Assembly: GCF_009861505.1 (NCBI RefSeq)
Contig: NZ_WTFT01000002.1
Coordinates: 248,001 to 312,000, forward strand
Origin: Pseudomonas izuensis
GTDB taxonomy: Bacteria; Pseudomonadota; Gammaproteobacteria; Pseudomonadales; Pseudomonadaceae
DNA length: 64,000 nucleotides
Reading direction: 5' to 3'
Shown here: positions 1-8,493 of the stretch, one piece after another
Layout: every line of letters begins with the position of its first letter
How positions within the stretch are numbered: position 1 is the stretch's first letter
The notes under the pieces: model-generated
What the model saw: only the letters and a program-made list of their open reading frames with translations
The model's database searches: none
What the model was told of the DNA's origin: nothing
Translations under genes and position numbers: made by a program

Positions 1-28
1 CCTGACGTCCCGAACATAGAGAAGCAGC

Positions 29-2152
29 ATGGAATGCGCGCCCCACACGCCAGCTGAAGGCCGTTCAACGTTATTAATCGTCGACGATTACCCTGAAAAC
101 CTGATCAGCATGCGCGCGTTGTTGCAGCGCCAGGACTGGCAGGTCATGACCGCTGCCTCGGGTTTCGAGGCTCTCGGTCTGTTGCTAGAACACGATATCG
201 ACCTGGTACTGCTGGATGTGCAGATGCCGGGCATGGACGGGTTTGAAGTCGCGCGCCTGATGCGCGGCAGTCAGCGAACCCGCCTGACACCGATCATTTT
301 CCTGACAGCCAACGAGCAGTCCCAGGCCGCGGTGATCAAGGGTTACGCCAGTGGCGCGGTGGATTACCTGTTCAAGCCGTTTGACCCGCAGATTCTCAAG
401 CCCAAGGTCCAGGCGCTGCTGGAGCATCAGCGCAATCGCCGGGCCTTGCAGCGCCTGAGTCATGATCTGGAGGTGGCTCGCGCTTTCAATGCCTCGGTGC
501 TGGACAACGCGGCCGAAGGTATTCTGGTGGTCGATGAGGGCGGTCTGATCCACTTTGCCAACCCGGCGATATCGCGCCTGCTCAATGCCACGGTGCAAGA
601 GCTGCAAGGCCGGGCCTTTCTGGATTTCCTGCAAAAACCGCATGTCCCGAACTGGGCCGATTCCGACCTGCTGGCCGGCTACAGGCGCGGTGAGACGTTG
701 CGCCTGCACGATGCGTTGCTGCGCACCGCGCCTGGCCAGCAGGTGCCGGTAGCGCTGTCCTGTGCGCCTTTGCCTGCCGAGCAACACGCCATGGTAGTGA
801 CGGTGCTGGACATGTCGGTGGTGCGCCACCTGCATCAGCAGCTCGAATTTCAGGCCGTCACCGACCCGCTCACCGGCCTGCTGAACCGTCGGGGTTTTTA
901 CCAGACTGTGGAAAACCTGCTGCTGCGCGGTGAACGCACCGACAGTGCCTGGGTCCTGTTGTACCTGGACCTCGACGGGTTCAAGCGGGTCAATGACTCA
1001 CTCGGCCACGATGCCGGTGATCGGGTGCTGCGTTGGGTGTCCGAGCAGTTGAAGGCTTGCCTGCGGCCGTTCGACATTCTGGCGCGCATGGGGGGCGATG
1101 AGTTCACCGCATTGCTCGACCTGGAGTTCCCGGAGCAAGCCGCCAAGATCGCCGAGAAACTGATTGAGCGAGTTTCGATCTGTCAGCAGATCGACGGCCT
1201 GGATATCGCTCTGGGCGCCAGCATCGGCATTGCCACCTACCCCGATTGCGGAGCTAATCTGGACGGTTTGCTGCGGGCCTCCGACATTGCCATGTACGAG
1301 GCCAAGCGCGCCGGCCGTCAGCAATATCGCTTCTACGATCACGAAATGAACGGCCGGGCACGCTCGCGGCTGATGCTCGAAGAAAGCGTGCGCACCGCCA
1401 TCGAGAACCGTGATTTCAACCTGGTTTATCAACCGCAGGTGGCCATTGCCGACGGGCAGATTCGCGGATTTGAGGCGTTGTTGCGTTGGCAGCATCCAAG
1501 CGTCGGTGACGTTCCGCCAGGGCTGTTTCTACCTTTGCTGGAAGAGGCGCGTTTGATCAGTCGCCTGGGTAGCTGGATTTACCAGCGCGGTGCCGGACAA
1601 CGCAAGGCATGGGAAACCCTGTTTGCCGAAGACCTGGTGCTGGGCGTCAGTTTGAGCGGCAGCCAGTTCGCCATGCCCCATCTGGCCACCGAGTTGCGCC
1701 AGGTGCTGGAGCGCCATGGCTTGCAGCCTCGTCATCTGGAAGTCGAGGTCACGGAAGAAGCCTTGATGCACAACCCGGAAGAAACCCGTAAACAGCTGCG
1801 TTTACTGCGTAGCCTGGGGGTCAGGGTGGCGCTGGATGATTTCGGCTCCGGACCCTGTTCGCTGGCGCATTTGCGCGACCTGGAACTGGACACGCTCAAG
1901 CTCGACCGTCACTTGATCGCGCGGCTGCCGGAGTCCTCGCGGGACGCGGCGTTGGTGCGCAATGTGATCGAATTGTGCAAACACTACGGCATGCTGGTGA
2001 TTGCCGAAGGGGTGGAAACCGTCGCGCAATATGACTGGCTGCAAGCCAACGGCTGCGGTTATGTGCAAGGCTTTCTGGTGGCGCGGCCGCTGATGGCCGA
2101 GGATACGGGGCACTTCGTGCAGCCTTTCGACTGGAGCGCGCTGACCCGCTGA
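29..2152 (+). CDS. Response regulator with REC-PAS-GGDEF-EAL (c-di-GMP turnover)
   Basis: A 707-residue cytoplasmic two-component output protein for cyclic-di-GMP metabolism. The receiver domain (residues about 14-130) has Asp19/Asp20, the phospho-acceptor Asp63 in LLDVQMPGMDG and Lys116. A PAS-like sensor spans about 155-265. The GGDEF domain has an intact GGDEF at 355-359 and an RxxD inhibition site (RPFD, 346-349), so it should make c-di-GMP under product control. The EAL domain (about 450-700) keeps EAL at 482-484, DDFGSG and AEGVE, but the usual metal-binding Asn of the NLS motif is Ser541. It therefore may be a weak phosphodiesterase. No kinase gene lies next to it. ATG start with only a weak ribosome site. 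The signal it senses is not evident. Confidence 0.93.
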   Translation: MECAPHTPAEGRSTLLIVDDYPENLISMRALLQRQDWQVMTAASGFEALGLLLEHDIDLVLLDVQMPGMDGFEVARLMRGSQRTRLTPIIFLTANEQSQAAVIKGYASGAVDYLFKPFDPQILKPKVQALLEHQRNRRALQRLSHDLEVARAFNASVLDNAAEGILVVDEGGLIHFANPAISRLLNATVQELQGRAFLDFLQKPHVPNWADSDLLAGYRRGETLRLHDALLRTAPGQQVPVALSCAPLPAEQHAMVVTVLDMSVVRHLHQQLEFQAVTDPLTGLLNRRGFYQTVENLLLRGERTDSAWVLLYLDLDGFKRVNDSLGHDAGDRVLRWVSEQLKACLRPFDILARMGGDEFTALLDLEFPEQAAKIAEKLIERVSICQQIDGLDIALGASIGIATYPDCGANLDGLLRASDIAMYEAKRAGRQQYRFYDHEMNGRARSRLMLEESVRTAIENRDFNLVYQPQVAIADGQIRGFEALLRWQHPSVGDVPPGLFLPLLEEARLISRLGSWIYQRGAGQRKAWETLFAEDLVLGVSLSGSQFAMPHLATELRQVLERHGLQPRHLEVEVTEEALMHNPEETRKQLRLLRSLGVRVALDDFGSGPCSLAHLRDLELDTLKLDRHLIARLPESSRDAALVRNVIELCKHYGMLVIAEGVETVAQYDWLQANGCGYVQGFLVARPLMAEDTGHFVQPFDWSALTR

Positions 2153-2197
2153 ATTCGCTACACTGGCGATCTTTTCGTCTTTTGTGTTGCCACTGCG

Positions 2198-2704
2198 ATG
2201 ACCGCGTTGAAATACCTTCAGGCCTATCCCGCTTCATTACAGGATCAGGTGCGCCAACTGATCGCCGAGGGTCGGCTGGGCGATTACTTGAGCAAGCGCT
2301 ATCCGCAAAAGCACGCTGTGCAGAGCGACAAGGCGCTGTATACCTACGCGCTGGACCTCAAGCAGGAATACTTGCGTAACGCCCCGGCCATCGACAAGGT
2401 GTTGTTCGACAACCGCCTGGACCTGACTCACCGCGCGCTCGGCCTGCACACCACGATCTCACGGGTGCAGGGCGGCAACCTCAAGGCCAAGAAAGAAATT
2501 CGCATCGCCTCGCTGTTCAAGGAAGCGCCCTCCGAGTTTCTGAAAATGATCGTGGTTCACGAGTTGGCGCATTTCAAAGAGTCCGATCACAACAAGGCGT
2601 TCTACAAGCTGTGCGAACACATGTTGCCGGGGTATCACCAGGTGGAATTCGATGTGCGGGTGTACTTGACCTGGCGGGATCTGCCGACGCCCACAGGCGC
2701 GTAG
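2198..2704 (+). CDS. YgjP-type zinc metallopeptidase (DUF45/SprT-like)
   Basis: 168-residue predicted cytoplasmic metallopeptidase. The zinc site is HELAH at residues 121-125, with a third ligand probably His131 in the following ESDHN stretch, as in the YgjP/DUF45 group. There is no signal peptide or membrane segment. It starts 45 bp after the c-di-GMP regulator and could share its transcript. Family members are compact, and their substrate is generally unknown, so I assign the fold and metal site but no pathway. Confidence 0.85.
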   Translation: MTALKYLQAYPASLQDQVRQLIAEGRLGDYLSKRYPQKHAVQSDKALYTYALDLKQEYLRNAPAIDKVLFDNRLDLTHRALGLHTTISRVQGGNLKAKKEIRIASLFKEAPSEFLKMIVVHELAHFKESDHNKAFYKLCEHMLPGYHQVEFDVRVYLTWRDLPTPTGA

Positions 2705-2752
2705 GCGCTGGCGCAGGGCTGCGATCTTTTGATCTTCAAAAAAGGAGCAAAT

Positions 2753-3052
2753 GTGACGGAAGTCAGCAAGACCAAGAGCAGCTTTTATCGTCGCTTGTAT
2801 GTGGCGTACCTGATCGACAGCGGGCTGGCCAGCAGTGTTCCGGCATTGACCGACATCACCGGGATGCCGCGGCGTACGGCCCAGGACACCATTGCTGCGC
2901 TGGCGGATCTGGATATCGTTTGTGAGTTCGAGCAGGAAGAGGGCGCTCGCAATCATGCCGGGCGCTACCGGATTCGTGACTGGGGGGCGATTGATCGGGG
3001 GTGGATCGAGCGCCATCTTCGGCAGATCAAGGCGGTGTTGGAATATCCCTGA
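2753..3052 (+). CDS. Small winged-helix DNA-binding protein
   Basis: A 99-residue protein beginning at GTG 2753. That start is preferred over the upstream TTG at 2729 because a strong AAAGGAG lies at 2741-2747 at correct spacing. Residues about 25-65 read as a helix-turn-helix (VPALTDITGMPRRTAQDTIAAL), followed by a wing-like segment ending in YRIRDWG. This resembles the FaeA/MarR-like winged helices used by small regulators. It lies 48 bp after the metallopeptidase gene in the same direction. Target genes cannot be told from sequence. Confidence 0.7.
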   Translation: MTEVSKTKSSFYRRLYVAYLIDSGLASSVPALTDITGMPRRTAQDTIAALADLDIVCEFEQEEGARNHAGRYRIRDWGAIDRGWIERHLRQIKAVLEYP

Positions 3053-3078
3053 AATTTGCATTGCCTGGGCTGGCGCCT

Positions 3079-3167
3079 TCGCTGGCAAGCCAGCTCCCAC
3101 AGGTTCCGATGTGGATTGCAAATTTTCGATCCACTCTCGGTCACTGTGGGAGCTGGCTTGCCAGCGA
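3079..3167. repeat. REPIN: inverted REP pair (GCTGGCAAGCCAGC class)
   Basis: Two inverted copies (3079-3103 and 3144-3167) of a palindromic REP carrying GCTGGCAAGCCAGCTCC, between the converging winged-helix and acetyltransferase genes. Confidence 0.9.
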
Positions 3168-3175
3168 TGGAGCCC

Positions 3176-3628
3176 TCAGGAACGACGCATCCCTATATGC
3201 GGAATGCCATCCTCGACATACACCTCACCCGCCACTTCAAACCCGTACCGCCCGTAATACCCCTGCAGATGCGCCTGGGCCGAGAGATAGATCGGCATGT
3301 CGGGCCAGTGTTTTTCCGCTTGCTTCAGCGCCTGGGCCATCAACTCATGCCCAAGCCCCGTGCCTCGTGCCTGGGGGGCGATGATCACCCGTCCGATCAC
3401 CACGTCGCCACCCTGTAATTCGGGATCGAGAAGGCGCAGGTACGCCACCAGTCGATCCCCGTCCCACGCCATCAAATGGCGGGTGTCACCCTCCAGATCC
3501 TGGCCGTCGATATCCTGATAGACGCATTTCTGCTCGACGACGAACACCTCGGCACGCAGCTGCAAAATGGCATACAGCTGCTCCTTGCCCAAGTCACTGT
3601 GGTGTTTGCAGACCCATTCGATTGTCAT
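3176..3628 (-). CDS. elaA: GNAT acetyltransferase, ElaA family
   Basis: A 150-residue GCN5-related acyltransferase. The acetyl-CoA loop is visible as ARGTGLGHELM (about residues 85-95), and the chain ends with the ElaA-like stretch on the GYYGRYGFEVAGEVYVEDGIPHI pattern. I chose ATG 3628 (MTIEWVCKHH) rather than the upstream in-frame ATG at 3769: it has an upstream AGGA-like site and gives the family length of about 150. The natural substrate of ElaA proteins is not settled. Confidence 0.85.
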   Translation of the reverse strand: MTIEWVCKHHSDLGKEQLYAILQLRAEVFVVEQKCVYQDIDGQDLEGDTRHLMAWDGDRLVAYLRLLDPELQGGDVVIGRVIIAPQARGTGLGHELMAQALKQAEKHWPDMPIYLSAQAHLQGYYGRYGFEVAGEVYVEDGIPHIGMRRS

Positions 3629-3884
3629 GTCCTGATTCCCTGTAAACGTACCAGCGATACTAAGCGTCCCGAGGAAAGATGTCTTTATGGCGGAGAAATC
3701 TGTGACAAAGACCAAAATGCCATCATTCATTTCTCGCACCGCTGACTTCTTTGTGTAATCTGGAATCAAGCGATGTGCTGTGGCTTCAATGAGCTAACGT
3801 TTAGTGCCTGGGTGTGCCGGTACGGGGTCTTGGAGTTTTGGCTGAAAACACGTCGGGCAGCCCGCCCGCTAAGGATTTTCTAGC

Positions 3885-4622
3885 ATGCCGCGATTGCATC
3901 GAGCCTTTGCTTTGATTGGATTGCTGTTGCTTGTTCATGACGCGGCAGCGGAAAAGTTGCGTCTGGTGGCTGATGCCTGGCCGCCGTTTACCGATGCCAC
4001 GCTGGTCAATGGTGGCTTGGCCACGGATATTGTCAGCACCGCCCTGGCGCGGGCCGGCTATGCCAGTGACTTCGAGCAGGTGCCTTGGGCACGGGCCTTG
4101 CTGGGTGTGAGCGAAGGCCGATACGACGTGCTGGTCAATGCCTGGTACACCGACGATCGCACCAAACTCGGTCAGTTTTCCAGCGAGTACCTGATCAACC
4201 GTGTGCGCTTCATCAAGCGCAAGGATGCACCGATCGAATTCAATAACCTGCAGCAACTGCACACCTATCCGGTGGCGGTGGTGCGCGGTTATGCCTACTC
4301 GCCGGCGTTCGACGACGACGCATCACTGCAGAAAGTGCCGGTGCACAACTTCGCCATGGCCGTGCGCATGGTCGCCGCCGACCGGGTCAAGCTGACCCTG
4401 GAAGACGAGTACGTCGCGCGCTACTACCTGGCCCGCGAATCCGCCAAAGTGCGCAATGCCGTGGAGTTCCTGCCCAAGCCGCTGAGCGAGAACAGCCTGC
4501 ACATCCTGGTCAGCCTGAAAAATCCCAGGCATGAACAGATCGTCGCCGGATTCGACCGTGAGATCGCGGCGATGAAGGCGGATGGGAGTTATGAGCGGTT
4601 GATGAGGCAGCATGGGATGTAG
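3885..4622 (+). CDS. Orphan periplasmic solute-binding protein (SBP family 3)
   Basis: 245 residues with a signal peptide (hydrophobic residues 8-17, probable cleavage near DAAA|EKLR). The mature part opens with LRLVADAWPPFTD, the classic beginning of family-3 amino-acid-type binding proteins, and has ARALLGVSEGRYDVLVNAWYT. AAGGA sits upstream of the ATG. No permease or ATPase gene is adjacent, so it either serves a transporter elsewhere or is a stand-alone sensor-like binder. The ligand is unknown. Confidence 0.82.
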   Translation: MPRLHRAFALIGLLLLVHDAAAEKLRLVADAWPPFTDATLVNGGLATDIVSTALARAGYASDFEQVPWARALLGVSEGRYDVLVNAWYTDDRTKLGQFSSEYLINRVRFIKRKDAPIEFNNLQQLHTYPVAVVRGYAYSPAFDDDASLQKVPVHNFAMAVRMVAADRVKLTLEDEYVARYYLARESAKVRNAVEFLPKPLSENSLHILVSLKNPRHEQIVAGFDREIAAMKADGSYERLMRQHGM

Positions 4623-4640
4623 GGTGTGGCTGCTCGCCTA

Positions 4641-4730
4641 ATCGCGGGCAAGCCTTGCTCCCACAGGTTTTATGTTGTGCATGTTTTTGCGAACGACGCG
4701 AAACCTGTGGGAGCAAGGCTTGCCCGCGAT
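4641..4730. repeat. REPIN: inverted REP pair (GCGGGCAAGCCTTGC class)
   Basis: Inverted copies at 4641-4667 and 4704-4730, located between the convergent binding-protein and yccS genes. It may also act as the shared 3' boundary. Confidence 0.9.
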
Positions 4731-4746
4731 AAGGCCCGATCAGGCG

Positions 4747-6933
4747 CTACACATCCTCGCTCGTATCCTTGATCAAATGCGCCGCCAGCGTGCGCAACGG
4801 CCCCAACTGCCGACAGATCAGCGCCAGTTGCGTCTGCACCAGGCGCTGCCCTTCGTCGATTTCATCGGGCATCTGCTCAAGCTCGTTGGCCAGCGCTTCT
4901 TCCTCATCGCTGTGAATCGCAATGGCGGATTTGCTGGCCAGCCCTTGGGCGATTTCGTCGATGCTGACCGCCAGTTTCACGCCGGCCCCTTCGATCAGAT
5001 GCTCGCGTCTATCTGGCGGAAGCTGGGTTTCCCGGTGCGCGCCCAGGCCTGACAGGTAACTGAGCAGCGTGTGTGACAGCACCAGGAAGCGGAAGCCCAC
5101 ATCGGCTTCCTTACGGAAATGCCCCGGCTCCATCAGCATGTTGGCCAGGGTGGTCGACAGCGCCGCATCGGCATTGTGAGCGTTGCGTCGGGCCAGGCGA
5201 TAGGCCAGGTCGTCGCTCTTGCCGGCGGCGTATTGCTGCATGATCTGGCGCAGGTAAACGCTGTTGCAGGCCAGGGTGTTGGCCAGCACCTTGTTCAGGC
5301 GTCGTCCCTGCCAGTCCGGCAGGAACATCAATACCGCCAGCCCAGCGATCAGGCTGCCGAGCAAGGTATCGAACAGCCGTGGCACGAAGAGTCCGTAACC
5401 GTCACCCACTTGGTTGAAGCAGAACAGCACCATCAAGGTGATCGCCGCTGTCGCCAGGGTGTAGCGCGTGGTGCGGTTGGTAAAGAACACCACCCCGGCG
5501 GCAATGGCGAAACACGACTGGATCAGCGGGTTGGGGAACAGATCGAACAGTGCCCAGGCCAGGGTCAGGCCAATGGCGGTGCCGATGATCCGCTGCCCGA
5601 GTTTGCGGCGGGTGGCGCCGTAATTCGGTTGGCAGACAAAGAGCGTGGTGAGGATGATCCAGTAACCCTGGGACGGGTGAATCAAATGCACCATTGCGTA
5701 GCCGATGCTCAAGGCCAGGGGCAAGCGCAGGGCATGGCGGAACAGCAGTGAAGTTGGCGTCAGCTGCGTGCGCAAGCGTACCCAGACGTCCTTGAGGTTG
5801 CGCGGCGAACGGTCGAGCAGGCTGCTGTCGGTGGCGTCGGCCAGGGCATCGGGGTTGCTGGCGTCGCTGAGCAACCGGTCGAGGGTGCCAAGGTTCGCCG
5901 CCAGGGCCCGCAACGAGCGCAGCAAGCCGCGCCAGGCAGGATTGCTCTGGATACGCAGGTGTTCCAGAGAGGCGTGCAGATCGCTCAGGGCTTCGGCGAA
6001 GCTGGCGTCGTAGATGAACGGCTGGCGCATCTGGATCGACTCGGCCAGTGCCCGGCATGCCTTGCCTTGCTGGCGCAGCAGGCGCTGACAGCGGAACAGT
6101 ACGTCGCTGTGGAAAAACGCCTCGGCCAGGGCGTTGTAGGGGTAGTGCGAGGAACTGGCGCGCTCGTGGATGTCCTGGGCGAGGAAGTACAGTTTCAGGT
6201 AACGGCTGACTTTCGAGCCCGGGCGGCCATTGCCGACCCGGTGCAGGATGATTTCCTTGGCGGCGTTGAGGGCGGCGACCACGCGACCGTTCTGTTGGGC
6301 CAGTTCCAACCGCCGTGCCTCAACGTCCATCTGCCGGATCGGCTCGAACAGCGACGACTTCAGCTTCAGGTAAAACCCCAGCTCCCGAAACAACCGCGCC
6401 AGGCTTTGCTGCACCGGCTGATTGGAAAACAGCGCTTGCCACACCACCGAGAGCAGACCGTACCAGGCCGCACCGGCCACCAGCAGCACGGGCTCATGCC
6501 AGAAGTCGGTCACCGCGCCACCGCGCTGGTCTACGCCGATCATGGTGTAGACCGACAGAATCAGCGTCGCCGAGGCAATCGCGCCATAGCGTTCGCCCAA
6601 TGCGCCGAGCATGGTCAGGCAGAAGGCGGCCAGGGCGAAGGCGATGATGAAAAAGATGGGGTAGGGGAACAGCAGTTCGACCGACAGCGCCGCGACCAGG
6701 AAACACACCAGCGTCACGGCCAGCGCATTGAGGCGCCCTTGCCAGCTGTCGTCGGTCTCGGCCAGGGCGCTGGCAATGATTCCCAGGAACAACGGGATCA
6801 ACAGTCCCATTTCATCCTGATACCAACACAACGCCATGGTGCCGGTCAGGGCGATGAATACCCGCACGCTGTAGCTGAATTTATCCAGCGCCCAAAGGCG
6901 ACGCAGAGACTGACGAAGCGAAGTCGATGACAT
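4747..6933 (-). CDS. yccS: YccS/FUSC-family inner-membrane protein
   Basis: 728 residues with the two-block layout of YccS (FUSC family): a hydrophobic segment cluster at about residues 25-165, a cytoplasmic middle (about 170-390) and a second membrane cluster (about 400-530) beginning LPLALSIGYAMVHLIHPSQGYWIILTT-like, then a long soluble tail. Length matches YccS/YhfK proteins (about 700-720). The family is linked to aromatic-acid-type efflux by similarity only; the substrate is not known. Transcribed alone, with REPs on both sides. Confidence 0.9.
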   Translation of the reverse strand: MSSTSLRQSLRRLWALDKFSYSVRVFIALTGTMALCWYQDEMGLLIPLFLGIIASALAETDDSWQGRLNALAVTLVCFLVAALSVELLFPYPIFFIIAFALAAFCLTMLGALGERYGAIASATLILSVYTMIGVDQRGGAVTDFWHEPVLLVAGAAWYGLLSVVWQALFSNQPVQQSLARLFRELGFYLKLKSSLFEPIRQMDVEARRLELAQQNGRVVAALNAAKEIILHRVGNGRPGSKVSRYLKLYFLAQDIHERASSSHYPYNALAEAFFHSDVLFRCQRLLRQQGKACRALAESIQMRQPFIYDASFAEALSDLHASLEHLRIQSNPAWRGLLRSLRALAANLGTLDRLLSDASNPDALADATDSSLLDRSPRNLKDVWVRLRTQLTPTSLLFRHALRLPLALSIGYAMVHLIHPSQGYWIILTTLFVCQPNYGATRRKLGQRIIGTAIGLTLAWALFDLFPNPLIQSCFAIAAGVVFFTNRTTRYTLATAAITLMVLFCFNQVGDGYGLFVPRLFDTLLGSLIAGLAVLMFLPDWQGRRLNKVLANTLACNSVYLRQIMQQYAAGKSDDLAYRLARRNAHNADAALSTTLANMLMEPGHFRKEADVGFRFLVLSHTLLSYLSGLGAHRETQLPPDRREHLIEGAGVKLAVSIDEIAQGLASKSAIAIHSDEEEALANELEQMPDEIDEGQRLVQTQLALICRQLGPLRTLAAHLIKDTSEDV

Positions 6934-7048
6934 GAAATGCGAAGGCCTTCCGAGGCGATGACGCTAAATTGAGCCAGTAATGACGCCGACGCAATGGCGA
7001 CGATCACATCTGACAGCAAAATCTGTTCCTTCCTTGCCAAATGCTTTT

Positions 7049-7143
7049 CCTGTGGGAGCAAAGCTTGCTCGCGATGACGGTCTCACATTCACCATTGATG
7101 TTGAATGTTAATCCGCTATCGCGAGCAAGCTTTGCTCCCACAG
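7049..7143. repeat. REPIN: inverted REP pair (GCGAGCAAGCTTTGCTCC class)
   Basis: Copies at 7049-7076 and 7118-7143 in inverted orientation, separated by a loop with CATTGATGTTGAATG. Related loop text recurs in the pairs at 34341 and 49830, so the whole unit has been copied. Confidence 0.9.
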
Positions 7144-7169
7144 GGCGCGGTGTCAGGATAACGGGTGGG

Positions 7170-8348
7170 TCAGACGTATTGGGCAGCCGCGTAGCCCGAA
7201 GCCCAGGCCCACTGGAAATTGAAACCGCCCAGATGCCCGGTTACGTCCAGTACTTCGCCGATGAAGTACAGGCCGGGGCTTTTCAGCGATTCCATGGTCT
7301 TGGACGACACTTCATTGGTATTCACGCCGCCCAGGGTCACTTCGGCGGTGCGGTAGCCTTCGGTGCCGGCCGGCACGACTTTCCAGCTCGCCAGTTTTTC
7401 GGCGATGTCCGCCAGTTCGGCGTGGGTGTACTGCTTCATCGGTTTGGAGACGAACCAGTTGTCCGCCAGCAGGTTGGCCATCTTCTTGGTGAAGATTTCA
7501 CCGAGCAGGGTTTTGAGTTCGCTGTTGGGGCGTTCGGCTTGCTGCTGTTGCAGCCAGCTCGGCGCGTCGTGGTCTGGTAGCAGGTTGATCTCGACGGTAT
7601 CGCCCGATTCCCAGAACGAGGAAATCTGCAGGATCGCCGGGCCGCTGAGGCCGCGGTGGGTGAACAGGATGTTCTCGCGAAAACTCTGGTCGTTGCAGCT
7701 GACCAGGCAATCCACTGACGTACCGGACAGCTCGGTGCAGAGTTCCTTGAGCTGATCGGTGATGGTGAACGGCACCAGCCCGGCGCGGGTCGGCAGCAGT
7801 TCGTGGCCGAATTGTCTGGCCACTTGATAGCCAAAACCGGTGGCACCCAGGGTCGGGATCGACAGCCCGCCGGTAGCGATCACCAGGGATTCGCAGGTGA
7901 TCTGCCCCATGGTGGTGTCCAGCAAATAGCCTTTCTCAAGTTTCTCGATGGTCTGGATTGACGTGTCCAGGTGCAGGTTGACGCCGACTTGATTGCACTC
8001 GTCGAGCAGCATTTCGAGGATGTCGCTGGATTTGTTATCGCAGAACAACTGACCGAGTTTTTTCTCGTGGTACGGCACGCCATGCTTGGCGACCATGCCG
8101 ATGAAATCCCATTGGGTGTAGCGGGCCAGGGCGGATTTGCAGAAATGCGCATTCTGCGAGAGGAAATTGCCCGGTTCGGTGTACATGTTGGTGAAATTGC
8201 AGCGGCCACCGCCCGACATCAGGATTTTCTTGCCGGCCTTGTTGGCATGGTCGAGCAACAGCACCTTGCGCCCGCGCCCGGCGGCGGTCAGCGCACACAT
8301 CAACCCTGCGGCGCCAGCGCCAATGATCACGACTTCGGTAGAGCGCAA
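7170..8348 (-). CDS. HI0933/YhiN-family NAD(P)/FAD-dependent oxidoreductase
   Basis: 392-residue flavoprotein. The N-terminus carries the FAD dinucleotide fold IIGAGAAG, followed by the family-typical SGGGRCNFTN. The C-terminus has GEVLDVTGHLGGFNFQWAWASG, the second FAD contact. I place the start at TTG 8348 (LRSTEVVII), because GAGGAC lies eight bases upstream; an in-frame TTG at 8366 is the alternative. The physiological substrate of this family in pseudomonads is undefined. Confidence 0.87.
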   Translation of the reverse strand: MRSTEVVIIGAGAAGLMCALTAAGRGRKVLLLDHANKAGKKILMSGGGRCNFTNMYTEPGNFLSQNAHFCKSALARYTQWDFIGMVAKHGVPYHEKKLGQLFCDNKSSDILEMLLDECNQVGVNLHLDTSIQTIEKLEKGYLLDTTMGQITCESLVIATGGLSIPTLGATGFGYQVARQFGHELLPTRAGLVPFTITDQLKELCTELSGTSVDCLVSCNDQSFRENILFTHRGLSGPAILQISSFWESGDTVEINLLPDHDAPSWLQQQQAERPNSELKTLLGEIFTKKMANLLADNWFVSKPMKQYTHAELADIAEKLASWKVVPAGTEGYRTAEVTLGGVNTNEVSSKTMESLKSPGLYFIGEVLDVTGHLGGFNFQWAWASGYAAAQYV

Positions 8349-8380
8349 AACGGTGTCCTCACACAAAAACTATTGCGGTC

Positions 8381-8484
8381 CCTGTAGGAGCGAGCCTGCT
8401 CGCGATGGTCGTCAACGATAACGCGGGCTGTCTGATGCCCAGCGGTGTTTCATCGTCCATCGCGAGCAGGCTCGCTCCTACAGG
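8381..8484. repeat. REPIN: inverted REP pair (GCGAGCAGGCTCGCTCC class)
   Basis: Copies at 8381-8407 and 8458-8484, filling the gap between dbpA and the flavoprotein gene downstream of it. Confidence 0.9.
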
Positions 8485-8493
8485 GGGGCGTTG

